Below, piece by piece: positions 16,604 to 24,793 of a DNA stretch of 64,000 nucleotides; position 1 is the first letter of the stretch, and every line of letters begins with the position of its first letter. The stretch lies in the NCBI GenBank assembly GCA_964567785.1, contig CAZMOK010000003.1, forward strand, positions 25,145 to 89,144, read 5' to 3'. Both the position numbers and the translations under genes were made by a program. Origin of the DNA: CAZMOK01 sp964567785. Lineage in GTDB: Bacteria > Bacteroidota > Bacteroidia > Bacteroidales > JAGOPY01. The notes beneath the pieces are model-generated. The model worked only from the letters and a program-made list of their open reading frames with translations, did not search any database and was not told where the DNA came from.

Positions 16604-17521
16604 TTATTTTCCCGCTGCTTTCTCAATTGCCCAGATGCTGGCGATCCCTGCAAAAATTACGATAAGGGCGATAACAATTTCAGTGGAGAAATAATCGGGG
16701 ACATACCGGGTGTAGCTTAAAATTATCGGCTCTCCGTTCTTCATTATGGTCTCACCCATGCTGTTTTCAAGATATTCAGGCCTTTGCCATGGCCATAATA
16801 TAGCGACAGAGCCAAGGATGAACCCGGTCAGTAGTGCTATCGTCTGGTCCCTGAAGCGCTTGAGGACCCATGAAAGAAGATGGGAAAAGGTGATGAGGCC
16901 TGCAACCGCTCCGATGAGAACGGGAATGATCACGCTCATGTCCCGCTGGTTTATGGCATCAATGGCAACAAGCTTGTAATTACCCATGATAAACAGGATA
17001 AAGGAACCAGACAGTCCCGGCAGGATCATACTGCAGATTGCTGCTACACCGCATAAAACAAGATAAAGGAAGCTCCTGTTCTCTGTGGCGGGGTTAAGCA
17101 CAGAGATGACTATGGCAATGGCGGTACCCAGAATGAAGGAAACAATAGCAGGTGTCGACCATTTTTCAACAGTCTTCCCTACAAAATAAACAGATGCCAG
17201 AACAAGTCCAAAGAAATAGGCCCAAATGTAAACGGGATAATGCGTGAAAAGGAAGTCGAATATCCTGGCAAGGGATACAACGGCAATGACAACCCCGAAA
17301 AAAACTGCCAGAAGGAAATACAGGTCTGTGTATTCCAGAAAAGCCCGCACCCTGCCTTTCAGCAATAGCCTTATTGCTGAAAGGTTAATTGATTTTATTG
17401 AGTTGATCAGCCTTTCGAAGATACCGGTAATAAGGGCAATGGTGCCTCCCGACACCCCCGGGATGACATTTGCCGCTCCCATGGCCATACCCTTTACTAT
17501 GAATAATATGTATTGCAGCAT
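16604..17521 (-). CDS. DUF368 family polyprenyl-phosphate transporter (PopT type)
   Basis: 305 residues from ATG 17521, which begins directly before MLQYILFIVKGMAMGAANVIPG; the longer frame to 17560 overlaps the promoter. The GxANVIPGVSGGT motif near the N-terminus and its inverted-repeat partner MILPGLSGSF mid-protein are the hallmarks of DUF368. Members of this family (PopT) were shown to return undecaprenyl phosphate across the inner membrane for cell-wall synthesis. About eight to ten helices are visible. Confidence 0.9.
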   Translation of the reverse strand: MLQYILFIVKGMAMGAANVIPGVSGGTIALITGIFERLINSIKSINLSAIRLLLKGRVRAFLEYTDLYFLLAVFFGVVIAVVSLARIFDFLFTHYPVYIWAYFFGLVLASVYFVGKTVEKWSTPAIVSFILGTAIAIVISVLNPATENRSFLYLVLCGVAAICSMILPGLSGSFILFIMGNYKLVAIDAINQRDMSVIIPVLIGAVAGLITFSHLLSWVLKRFRDQTIALLTGFILGSVAILWPWQRPEYLENSMGETIMKNGEPIILSYTRYVPDYFSTEIVIALIVIFAGIASIWAIEKAAGK

Positions 17522-17539
17522 AAGTTTGAAATGACGCGG

Positions 17540-17547
17540 CAAAAATA
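17540..17547 (-). promoter_or_regulatory. Bacteroidota -7 box (TATTTTTG on minus)
   Basis: TAnnTTTG match 18 bases upstream of the DUF368 ATG at 17521. Confidence 0.4.
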
Positions 17548-17667
17548 GCAAATAAGACATTCCTTACTGAAAAAATAAGCTTTTGTCCCCGAAGCTGTTT
17601 TTAAAAACTTGTTGCCATGTCATCAGACTATTTGATTATTCCCTTACCATTGTGGGAGCCAATTTAA

Positions 17668-17675
17668 TATATTTG
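17668..17675 (+). promoter_or_regulatory. Bacteroidota -7 box (TATATTTG)
   Basis: TAnnTTTG match ending only four bases before the ATG at 17680. Transcription from it would give a leaderless or almost leaderless mRNA. Confidence 0.45.
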
Positions 17676-17679
17676 CTCC

Positions 17680-18264
17680 ATGATCGTCCTCTGGATAATA
17701 TTCGGACTGTCAGGGCTGCTGATTGCCTTGCTCATGTGGGTCCTGCTTGTTCCCTTCAGGCTTGAGATCAACTCGGAGGAAGAAATTTACCGTGCCGGGA
17801 TACCGGGTCTGGTAAATGCATCACTGGTACCGACAACTGACCTGTTTATTGTAAAGTTCAGAATATTTTTTTTCAGCTATTATGCCAATCCTTTTGCCCC
17901 CTCTTCCGGAAAGAAAGAAAAAAAGCCCGCAAAGGAGAAAAAAGGAAAAAAAGAAAAGAAAGGTAAAAGAGGGAAATTAACGGTACGCAGGTTTTTAAAA
18001 CCTTCCCTGAAATTCATGAGTGATATATTCAATACTTTCAGACTAAAGAAGCTCATGATCGATTTTGATACGGGCGATGATGTGCTCAATGCCAGGTTAT
18101 ACCCTGTTTGCTATGCGCTTAGCCGCGAAGGCAGGTATGTTATGGTAAACTTTGACGATTATCAGCGGATCATTGTTGACCTGAGGGCCAGGCTGGTCTG
18201 GTTTGTTATAGGAGGTATTAAATTTGCATGGCGTACTTTTGTTAAACCCGGTTTAAGAATCTAA
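17680..18264 (+). CDS. YtfI-like (DUF2953) membrane-anchored protein
   Basis: 194 residues. An N-terminal helix (residues 2-25) is followed by a short beta-rich part, a lysine-rich linker (about 76-100, almost only Lys, Glu and Gly), and a C-terminal region with MIDFDTGDDVLNARLYP, matching the DUF2953 pattern. In Bacillus, ytfI (DUF2953) precedes ytfJ/gerW; the same order is present here with a 23-base gap, which strengthens both calls. Function unknown. Confidence 0.7.
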   Translation: MIVLWIIFGLSGLLIALLMWVLLVPFRLEINSEEEIYRAGIPGLVNASLVPTTDLFIVKFRIFFFSYYANPFAPSSGKKEKKPAKEKKGKKEKKGKRGKLTVRRFLKPSLKFMSDIFNTFRLKKLMIDFDTGDDVLNARLYPVCYALSREGRYVMVNFDDYQRIIVDLRARLVWFVIGGIKFAWRTFVKPGLRI

Positions 18265-18275
18265 ATCCAAAAAAT

Positions 18276-18283
18276 AAGGAGGT
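18276..18283 (+). promoter_or_regulatory. Canonical Shine-Dalgarno AAGGAGGT
   Basis: Full complement to the 16S rRNA tail, 4 bases ahead of the ATG at 18288. Such sites are rare in Bacteroidota and I noticed no comparable one elsewhere in the window. Confidence 0.75.
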
Positions 18284-18287
18284 AATC

Positions 18288-18659
18288 ATGGACACAAATT
18301 ATCAGGACACTATCAACAGAATCCTTGATGATATCAAGAGTCTGGCAAAGACTGAAACAGTAATAGGGGAACAATTTCAGTTGGGTGAGTTCACCTGCGT
18401 CCCCATAATCAAGATCGGCCTTGGTTTCGGAACAGGGCTCGGCAGCGGCAGTGAGCCTAAAAAAGGCCAGGGATCAGGCGGAGGAGCCGGCGGAGGAATC
18501 GGCATAAGCCCCATTGCTTTTCTTGTAACAAAAGGGGATGAGATCTCTGTGCTGAGCCTCGACAAGAAAAAAGGCCTTTCAGGTGTTTTTGAGAAGGTGC
18601 CTGACCTGATGGAAAAATTCATCGAGATCAAATCCAAAGAGGATGATAAGAAGAAGTAG
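18288..18659 (+). CDS. GerW/YtfJ-family protein
   Basis: 123 residues with the GerW pattern: an N-terminal helix (INRILDDIKSLAKTETVIG), the VPIIKIGLGFGTG strand, a glycine-rich loop (GSGGGAGGGIG), and ISPIAFLVTKGDEISVLSL. The Bacillus member GerW is a sporulation/germination protein, but the family is widespread in non-spore-formers with unknown role. It follows the DUF2953 gene as in Bacillus and has an unusually strong ribosome-binding site. Confidence 0.85.
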   Translation: MDTNYQDTINRILDDIKSLAKTETVIGEQFQLGEFTCVPIIKIGLGFGTGLGSGSEPKKGQGSGGGAGGGIGISPIAFLVTKGDEISVLSLDKKKGLSGVFEKVPDLMEKFIEIKSKEDDKKK

Positions 18660-18680
18660 TCCTTTATCTGAAAAATGAAT

Positions 18681-18738
18681 GATTCCGGGAATCTGATTTT
18701 ATTTAAGGAAAAGACCGTTATTGTCAGGTTCCCGGATC
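18681..18738. terminator. Long inverted repeat between convergent genes
   Basis: Arms 18681-18695 and 18725-18738 pair with one bulge and one wobble around a 29-base AT-rich loop. Placed between the GerW stop and the TPR-gene stop, it could end transcription from both sides, although the T tracts are poor. Confidence 0.45.
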
Positions 18739-18739
18739 T

Positions 18740-20140
18740 TTATTTTCGGTAGGTATGTACCAGCTCGATGACCTCGTTGCGCATCCTCATATCCGGGTAA
18801 TAGTCGAACATCTCTGAGTGTCTGTTATAGTTGAGCTTAAGGGCCTTGCCCACAAGGTCGACAGCTCTTTCCTTCTTGCCCGTTTTGATCATGTAGACGG
18901 CAAGCCTGTAATACAGTGAAGCGTTGCGGGGCTGGTGTTCGAGCCCTTCATTGATAATGTCGATAGCTGTTTCCCGTTCGTCAATATTGTCATAGATCTC
19001 CGAGTAATCGAGCCAGATGTCGGGGTTTTCAGGATCAAGTTCACTGACCTTGCTGTAACAAAAAGCTGCCTCTTCGGTATTTTGTTCTTTTTGCAGGGTA
19101 TCCCCGTAAATATACCAGTACTCCGGATTGTCAGGGTCGAGTTCGAGCGCCTTGCTCATGAAGGTGAGTGAACTCTTTCTTTTCCCTGTTTCCTCCAGGC
19201 AGACCCCCACACCCATCCAGGCATCAGCAAATTCGTCGTCAAGTTTGATGGCCTTGCGGTAAAAATCAATGGCCCGATCGAAAACCTCGAGCTTCTCGTA
19301 ACATTCACCTATATAATAATTAGTTACGGGCTGCGGATCTTCAAGCTTCAATGTTTCAAGGTAAGCCTTGATGGCCTTCCGGTATTGTTCAATACTTGAG
19401 TAAGTGTTGCCTATATTGAACCAGGCCGATACAAACCTGTCGTCAATAGCGATTACGAACTCATAAGCCTCGATAGCCTTTTCATAAAGCTCCATGTTGC
19501 TGTAAGCAATCCCGAGGTTGAACCAGGCTACCTTATTGTATGGGTGCTTTTCGGTATAGTCAGAAAGCCATTCAATAAGCTCATCATTCTTTTTGAGGAT
19601 CTCGTGGCAGAAAGAAAGTTCATACAGCACGGCTTCATTCTCCGGGTTAAGGTCAACCACTTTTTTCAGGTATGCAATGGCGTTCTCGTATTGGCTGTTG
19701 TTCTCGTATTCAAAGGCAATGTTGGTATAAAGGTCTTCCAAATCGTCGGCGTATTGCTCAGCCTTGTTGTATTCCTCTATGGCCTTCTCGTATTGCTTCA
19801 AATGACTGTATATGGCCCCCTTTATAAGATATATCTCAGAATTGGTGGGTTCGCCCCCCTCTATGTCGTTGAGGAGTTCAAGTGCCCTGTGACTGTTATT
19901 GGTCATGGCCAGCAGTTTCGATTTCCTGAGCAGGAAATTACTGGCTTTCGGGTGCTGGCCCAGGGCCGATTCAATGGCCTTTGAGGCTTTTGAAGTCTGG
20001 TGCCTTTCAAGATAATAATCGATCAGCTCCTCAAATTCTTCCACATCAAAGAAATAATTATCGTCTTTCTTGAGCATCAGCTCAAAACGTTTGACAAGTG
20101 CTGAAAATTCAGGTTCTATGTGCTCAAACGGATTATCCAT
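18740..20140 (-). CDS. Tetratricopeptide-repeat protein
   Basis: 466 residues made almost wholly of about eleven TPR units (for example the repeats around YEKAIEEYNKAEQY, YEKAIEAYEFVIAID and YRKAIKAYLETLKLE). No signal peptide, membrane segment or catalytic domain is seen, so it is a cytosolic scaffold for protein-protein contact. It has its own -7 box and no operon partner. Partner proteins unknown. Confidence 0.9.
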   Translation of the reverse strand: MDNPFEHIEPEFSALVKRFELMLKKDDNYFFDVEEFEELIDYYLERHQTSKASKAIESALGQHPKASNFLLRKSKLLAMTNNSHRALELLNDIEGGEPTNSEIYLIKGAIYSHLKQYEKAIEEYNKAEQYADDLEDLYTNIAFEYENNSQYENAIAYLKKVVDLNPENEAVLYELSFCHEILKKNDELIEWLSDYTEKHPYNKVAWFNLGIAYSNMELYEKAIEAYEFVIAIDDRFVSAWFNIGNTYSSIEQYRKAIKAYLETLKLEDPQPVTNYYIGECYEKLEVFDRAIDFYRKAIKLDDEFADAWMGVGVCLEETGKRKSSLTFMSKALELDPDNPEYWYIYGDTLQKEQNTEEAAFCYSKVSELDPENPDIWLDYSEIYDNIDERETAIDIINEGLEHQPRNASLYYRLAVYMIKTGKKERAVDLVGKALKLNYNRHSEMFDYYPDMRMRNEVIELVHTYRK

Positions 20141-20159
20141 CTAAAATCCTAATCTGTGG

Positions 20160-20167
20160 CAAAATTA
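20160..20167 (-). promoter_or_regulatory. Bacteroidota promoter of the TPR gene
   Basis: TAATTTTG on the minus strand, with a TTTTG 17 bases further upstream (20185-20189), giving both promoter elements about 20 bases before the ATG. Confidence 0.5.
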
Positions 20168-20238
20168 GTAAAACTTTTCTGTGTCAAAACTTCACTTTTC
20201 AACAACATCTCCTTAACGTAAATAACGTTTTTATATCA

Positions 20239-20246
20239 TACATTTG
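20239..20246 (+). promoter_or_regulatory. Bacteroidota -7 box (TACATTTG)
   Basis: TAnnTTTG match 17 bases before the glmM ATG. Confidence 0.5.
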
Positions 20247-20263
20247 TTCAAATTTCAGCAGTG

Positions 20264-21646
20264 ATGTCATTGATAAAGTCGATTTCAGGTATAAGGGGCA
20301 CAATAGGAGGGAAGCAGGGTGAAGCCCTGACGCCTCCGGATATTGTCAAATTTACCATGGCCTTTACGCATCAGCGGATGCTAAGGACAGGTAAGCGTCG
20401 AATTACAGTTGTCACAGGCCGTGATGCGAGAGTTTCGGGTGAAATGGTCAGCCGGCTTGTTACGGGAACACTCTTGGCATTAGGCGCAGATGTGATTGAT
20501 TGCGGCCTGTCAACAACCCCCACCGTGGAGATGGCTGTGATGGAATTCAGGGCCGAAGGCGGGATCATTCTTACAGCCAGCCACAACCCTGCACAATGGA
20601 ATGCCCTGAAGCTGCTCGATGAAAAAGGGGAATTCCTGTCGGGCAAAGACGGCAAGGAAATTCTTGAGATAGCAGACAGGGGAGAGGTTGACTTCGCACC
20701 CTGGGATAAACTCGGTAAGATCTCTGCGGTTGATGATATGATCGACAGGCATATCAGGAATATCCTTTCACACGACCTGGTCAATGCTGATCTGATAAAA
20801 AAAGCAGGACTGAAAATCGTGATCGATTGCGTGAGCTCTACCGGCGGCATTGCCCTTCCCCCCTTGCTGACAGCGCTGGGTGTAAAGGAAATCGTTGAGC
20901 TGCACTGCGATCCTGATGGCAAATTCCCTCATAACCCCGAGCCGCTGCCCGAAAACATTAGGGAGCTTTGTGATACGGTGAAAGGGACAGGGGCCCACCT
21001 GGGGTTTGTTGTTGATCCTGATGTCGACCGCCTTGCCATAGTTACAGAAAAAGGAGATGTGTTCGGCGAAGAATATACACTTGTGGCAGTGGCTGATTAT
21101 GTTCTGGACAAACGCAAAGGGGCTGCGGTTTCCAACCTCTCCTCATCAAGGGCGCTGGGCGATGTTTGTGAAAAACACGGGGTTGATTATTTTGCCAGCG
21201 CCGTGGGCGAAGTGAATGTAGTGGAAATGATGAAAGCGAAAGATGCCGTTATAGGAGGGGAAGGTAACGGCGGAATTATCCTTCCCGACCTTCATTACGG
21301 CAGGGATGCCCTGGCGGGTATCGCACTCTTTCTCTCTTTCCTTGCAGAGGCCGGAATTCCCTGTTCAGACCTGAGGAAAAGATATCCTGATTATTACATG
21401 GTGAAGGACAGGCTGCCGCTTACAGAGCAGACAGATATCGACCATCTTCTCAAAACAGTTGCACAGCTTTACAAAGATGAAAATGTAACTGCCGTGGACG
21501 GTGTAAAGATTGATTTTGAGGAAGGCTGGGTGCACCTCAGGAAATCAAATACCGAACCTATTATAAGGATCTATTCCGAGGCCGTTTCGCATGAAAAAGC
21601 ACTTGAACTTGTGAATGGCATTAAGTTGGAGATATCAAAAGCCTGA
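20264..21646 (+). CDS. glmM: Phosphoglucosamine mutase
   Basis: 460 residues from ATG 20264 (a GTG immediately ahead at 20261 is less likely). The phosphohexomutase motifs are complete: the N-terminal SGIRGTIGG loop, catalytic phosphoserine Ser106 in TASHNP, metal-binding Asp251/253/255 in DPDVDR, sugar-binding GEGNGG, and C-terminal phosphate-binding RKSNTEPIIRIYSE. It converts glucosamine-6-phosphate to glucosamine-1-phosphate for UDP-GlcNAc, peptidoglycan and LPS. Phosphomannomutase activity cannot be excluded, but length and the GIRGT start fit Bacteroidota GlmM. Confidence 0.9.
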   Translation: MSLIKSISGIRGTIGGKQGEALTPPDIVKFTMAFTHQRMLRTGKRRITVVTGRDARVSGEMVSRLVTGTLLALGADVIDCGLSTTPTVEMAVMEFRAEGGIILTASHNPAQWNALKLLDEKGEFLSGKDGKEILEIADRGEVDFAPWDKLGKISAVDDMIDRHIRNILSHDLVNADLIKKAGLKIVIDCVSSTGGIALPPLLTALGVKEIVELHCDPDGKFPHNPEPLPENIRELCDTVKGTGAHLGFVVDPDVDRLAIVTEKGDVFGEEYTLVAVADYVLDKRKGAAVSNLSSSRALGDVCEKHGVDYFASAVGEVNVVEMMKAKDAVIGGEGNGGIILPDLHYGRDALAGIALFLSFLAEAGIPCSDLRKRYPDYYMVKDRLPLTEQTDIDHLLKTVAQLYKDENVTAVDGVKIDFEEGWVHLRKSNTEPIIRIYSEAVSHEKALELVNGIKLEISKA

Positions 21647-21725
21647 TGTTGATAAATATGGCAAGTAGTTTTTGTATCGGGGGATCATCAGCTTAAATTA
21701 GCTGAAAACAAAAGAAAACCACTTA

Positions 21726-21962
21726 ATGTCAGGCCTCAGTAAAAGCCGCAAACGCAGAAAAAGATCAAGGTATACCACTGTCACCTTCAAACTTTCCAAA
21801 AGGCAAAAAGAATCGTTGTTCAATTATTGTGAGGCCAGGAAAACAACGCCTACCAAATTGATCAAGAAAATGATCAGGCCTTACATTACGAATTATCATA
21901 AAGAAGTGCCTGATGAAATGTATGTGACAGAGAACCAGCTCGACCTTTTTGATAAGGGTTAA
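21726..21962 (+). CDS. Small basic ribbon-helix-helix-like protein
   Basis: 78 residues. After a very basic N-terminus (KSRKRRKRSRY), the segment TVTFKLSKRQKESLFNYCEA and the following TPTKLIKKMIRPY have the strand-helix-helix pattern of CopG/Arc-type DNA-binding proteins. The C-terminus is acidic. It lies 79 bases after glmM and converges with recR. It may be a small transcription regulator; no toxin partner is adjacent. Confidence 0.55.
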   Translation: MSGLSKSRKRRKRSRYTTVTFKLSKRQKESLFNYCEARKTTPTKLIKKMIRPYITNYHKEVPDEMYVTENQLDLFDKG

Positions 21963-21978
21963 GTTTATCATTCTGCCG

Positions 21979-22587
21979 TCAGGATCCGGAATAGGGCTGC
22001 CGGTTCAGTATGGAACGGCCCAGCGTTACTTCATCCGTGTACTCGATGTCATCCCCAATCGAAATTCCCCTTGCAATGGAAGTGATGGAAATATTGAGAT
22101 CTTTCAGCACCTTGAACAGGTAAAAGTTTGTTGTGTCGCCTTCAACGGTGGTGGGCAATGCAAAGATCACCTCCTCGGTTTCATCGGATGAAACGCGGTC
22201 TATCAAACTTCTGATGGTAAGGTCGTCGGGGCCGATGCCTTCCATGGGTGAAATGATCCCCCCGAGGACATGGAAGAGCCCTTCATACTGACCAGTGTTT
22301 TCAATGGCAATGATGTCTCTGATGTCCTGTACAACACAAATGATGCTTTCTTTCCTTTTCGGGTTGCTGCAGATCTCGCAAATATCACTGTCGGAAAGGT
22401 TATGGCATATTTTACAGTATTTGATGTTTTTTTTCAGGTCGATAATCGAATTGCCAAGCATCTCAACCTGTTGTTCATCCTGTTTGAGAAGGTGCAGCGC
22501 CAGGCGCAGGGCAGTCTTTTTTCCTATGCCCGGGAGCTTGGAGATCTCTCCGACAGCATTTTCAAGTATTTTCGAAGAAAAATTCAT
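21979..22587 (-). CDS. recR: Recombination mediator RecR
   Basis: 202 residues, standard length. The N-terminal helix-hairpin-helix (LPGIGKKTALRLALHLL), the zinc finger with Cys58, Cys61, Cys70 and Cys73, and the Toprim domain (VVQDIRDIIAIENTGQYEG, with the GGIISPM segment) are all present. It acts with RecO/RecF to load RecA on gapped DNA. Single gene with its own -7 box. Confidence 0.96.
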   Translation of the reverse strand: MNFSSKILENAVGEISKLPGIGKKTALRLALHLLKQDEQQVEMLGNSIIDLKKNIKYCKICHNLSDSDICEICSNPKRKESIICVVQDIRDIIAIENTGQYEGLFHVLGGIISPMEGIGPDDLTIRSLIDRVSSDETEEVIFALPTTVEGDTTNFYLFKVLKDLNISITSIARGISIGDDIEYTDEVTLGRSILNRQPYSGS

Positions 22588-22604
22588 CGCTATTGATCAG
22601 GTTG

Positions 22605-22612
22605 CAAAATTA
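22605..22612 (-). promoter_or_regulatory. Bacteroidota -7 box (TAATTTTG on minus)
   Basis: TAnnTTTG match 17 bases upstream of the recR ATG. Confidence 0.45.
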
Positions 22613-22675
22613 AGGCTTTTAACTCTATCTTAATATTTTCAATATCTTTACGTTATAGCAATAAAAAGAGTAAGA

Positions 22676-23374
22676 ATGAAAAGAGCAGCACTGGTCCTGT
22701 TACCCCTCCTGGTTGCCTTGTCAATGGCCGGTCAGGAATTCCTGCAGTCCTACAAGAATGAAGTGGATGAGCAGGGTAGGAAACAGGGTTTATGGCGGGG
22801 ATATGATGTGAACGGTAACCTTAAATATAAAGGGACTTTCGAAGACGGCATCCCGGTAGGTGAATTCACCTATTATTATCCTGACGGGAAGATACGGGCG
22901 AAAGCTATGCATAAAGGGGATGACAAGACTGTTTACTTCAAATATTTCTTCGAGGGCGGAAAGCTGATGGCCGAAGGGAAATACATAGACCAGGAAAAAG
23001 ACAGCACCTGGAACTACTACAGCAGCGGCACCGGTAAAATATCATCTGAGGAACATTACGACAAAGGCGTGCCTGTGGGCACCTGGCTAACCTATTATCC
23101 CGAAACAGGGAACATTGCCGAGGAGGTACCATACAAAAACGGAGTGAAGCATGGTACATGGAAACAATATTTTACCGAGGGGGGGCTGAAATCAGAGGCT
23201 GAATATGTTGACGGGGAGCTGGAAGGGTTGATGACGATATACCATCTGAATGGTAACGTGGAAGTGTCAGGGAGCTTCAAAAATTCACTCAAACATGGCA
23301 CATGGATCTATTTTGATGAGGAAGGTGTTACTACGAATCGTAAAGAGTACTATGAAGGGGTACTGGTCGAGTGA
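22676..23374 (+). CDS. Secreted MORN/YwqK-repeat protein
   Basis: 232 residues. Signal peptide (MKRAALVLLPLLVALSMAGQ) followed by about eight MORN-variant repeats of the form GxWxxYYxxGxxxxExxYxxGxxxG (for example KQGLWRGYDVNGN, PVGTWLTYYPETGN, KHGTWKQYFTEGG). This architecture is often annotated as 'YwqK-family antitoxin', but no toxin is near and the export signal argues for an envelope role. Function unknown; common in Bacteroidota. Confidence 0.85.
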   Translation: MKRAALVLLPLLVALSMAGQEFLQSYKNEVDEQGRKQGLWRGYDVNGNLKYKGTFEDGIPVGEFTYYYPDGKIRAKAMHKGDDKTVYFKYFFEGGKLMAEGKYIDQEKDSTWNYYSSGTGKISSEEHYDKGVPVGTWLTYYPETGNIAEEVPYKNGVKHGTWKQYFTEGGLKSEAEYVDGELEGLMTIYHLNGNVEVSGSFKNSLKHGTWIYFDEEGVTTNRKEYYEGVLVE

Positions 23375-23386
23375 GCGGATTTAAGA

Positions 23387-24748
23387 TTATTTAAAAACAT
23401 CTTCATAGGATACAAACCCTTTTTTCACAACTTCTTTCAAAGCGAGCTGGGGTTTATGGAAAGCCTTTGAGTCGTATATGGTTTTCAGAAGGTGGTCCTT
23501 GTATTCATCGGCGGCCAGGTGGGCTATGCCTACTGCATGTTCGGCAATTGTCAGGCCGCGTGGGTTGAAGGCACCGTTCTCAGTAACTATTACCACAGGG
23601 TCTGCTGCGATGGCCGTGGTGGTAATACCCTGCGGGCACATGTCGAGGATCTTGCTCTGTCCTTTTTCAGTGGTGGATTTCATGGCGATGATCGGCACAC
23701 CCCCTTTTGAAAGGTACGAGCCCCTGAGGAAGTCAGCCTGGCCACCGATACCACTGTATATCTGCCTGGCATTGAGCGAATCGGCCCAGATATTCCCGTG
23801 AAGGTCAACGCCTATGGCACCGTTTATGGCTGTCATTTTAGGTTGTTGCGAAATGAACATCACATTGTTGGTCTGGTCGCAGGGCCGGCTTTGTATCGAG
23901 CTGTTGAAGTCAAGCCATTCATACCCTTTCTTTGATCCTGAAAGGTAGATGGAGGAGACCGAGAAGTTGTTCCTGAGATACTTGTTGGTAACTATCCCTT
24001 TTTCAACCAGCGAGCGCATGGCATCGGCGAAGAGCTCTGTGTATATGCCAAGGTCCTTTAATCCTTTTCTGATAATTGCATCTGTTACGGCTTCGGGAAC
24101 CTCTCCGATACCATACTGCAGTGTGGTGCCGTCTTCAATGTACAGCTCGGCAATGAGGTCACCGATCCTTCTCGATCTTTCATCGGGTGTATGCACCGGA
24201 CTGACCGGCAGATCGTAGTTGGTGTCGATCAGGAAATCAATATCTTTTTCGTGAATGGTAGTCCCGAGCACAAAAGGCATATTGGCATTTCTCTCGGCAA
24301 TCACAACACCCCCGTTTGCCCTGGCAGATTCAACGGCAGCTTTAACCCCTTCAACGGTTGTCCCGAGGCTGTAATTGCCTCCGTTATCAGGACCGCTGAC
24401 AGAAGTAAAGACCACATTCGGCTTGATGTATTCCCTCAGTTGCTTGGGTATGTCGGATAGATGGATAAGCTGGTACCGTGCCCAACCGCAATTCATTGCC
24501 TCCCGCGAGTGGGGACCGTTGAAAATGATCCTGTGCTTGATCCTTTCACAGGCATCCTTCCCGAACAATTTGGCAATATCGCCCAAAAGGAGTACGCTCA
24601 GTGTTTGAACATTGCGTATGGAAGAGTCTGAGGCGAGCTGCCGAAGCAATACCTGTGGGGTTGCTGCATTCCCGCCTATGTAAATGACACTTCCCGGTTT
24701 GATGGTGCTGCTGTTTACAGCTTTTTCTACTTTCTTGACTATTTTCAT
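23387..24748 (-). CDS. Acetyl-CoA hydrolase/transferase family CoA-transferase
   Basis: 453 residues of the class of butyryl-/4-hydroxybutyrate-/succinate:acetate CoA-transferases. The catalytic Glu238 lies in GIYTELFADAM, and the CoA-site motif is GIGGQADFLRGS. It transfers CoA between short-chain acids, a typical step in fermentation or in 4-aminobutyrate/4-hydroxybutyrate use. The nearest functional label is 4-hydroxybutyrate CoA-transferase, but substrate cannot be fixed by sequence alone. Single gene, own -7 box. Confidence 0.88.
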   Translation of the reverse strand: MKIVKKVEKAVNSSTIKPGSVIYIGGNAATPQVLLRQLASDSSIRNVQTLSVLLLGDIAKLFGKDACERIKHRIIFNGPHSREAMNCGWARYQLIHLSDIPKQLREYIKPNVVFTSVSGPDNGGNYSLGTTVEGVKAAVESARANGGVVIAERNANMPFVLGTTIHEKDIDFLIDTNYDLPVSPVHTPDERSRRIGDLIAELYIEDGTTLQYGIGEVPEAVTDAIIRKGLKDLGIYTELFADAMRSLVEKGIVTNKYLRNNFSVSSIYLSGSKKGYEWLDFNSSIQSRPCDQTNNVMFISQQPKMTAINGAIGVDLHGNIWADSLNARQIYSGIGGQADFLRGSYLSKGGVPIIAMKSTTEKGQSKILDMCPQGITTTAIAADPVVIVTENGAFNPRGLTIAEHAVGIAHLAADEYKDHLLKTIYDSKAFHKPQLALKEVVKKGFVSYEDVFK

Positions 24749-24777
24749 GGCTGTTTTATCCTGATCAGGTTAGGAAG

Positions 24778-24785
24778 CAAAGATA
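24778..24785 (-). promoter_or_regulatory. Bacteroidota -7 box (TATCTTTG on minus)
   Basis: TAnnTTTG match 29 bases upstream of the CoA-transferase ATG and in the short gap after the HAD gene. Confidence 0.45.
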
Positions 24786-24793
24786 AAATTTGA

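Noticed and set aside
22676..23374. YwqK 'antitoxin' label for the MORN-repeat protein
   Set aside because: It has a signal peptide and no toxin neighbour; a toxin-antitoxin function is unsupported.
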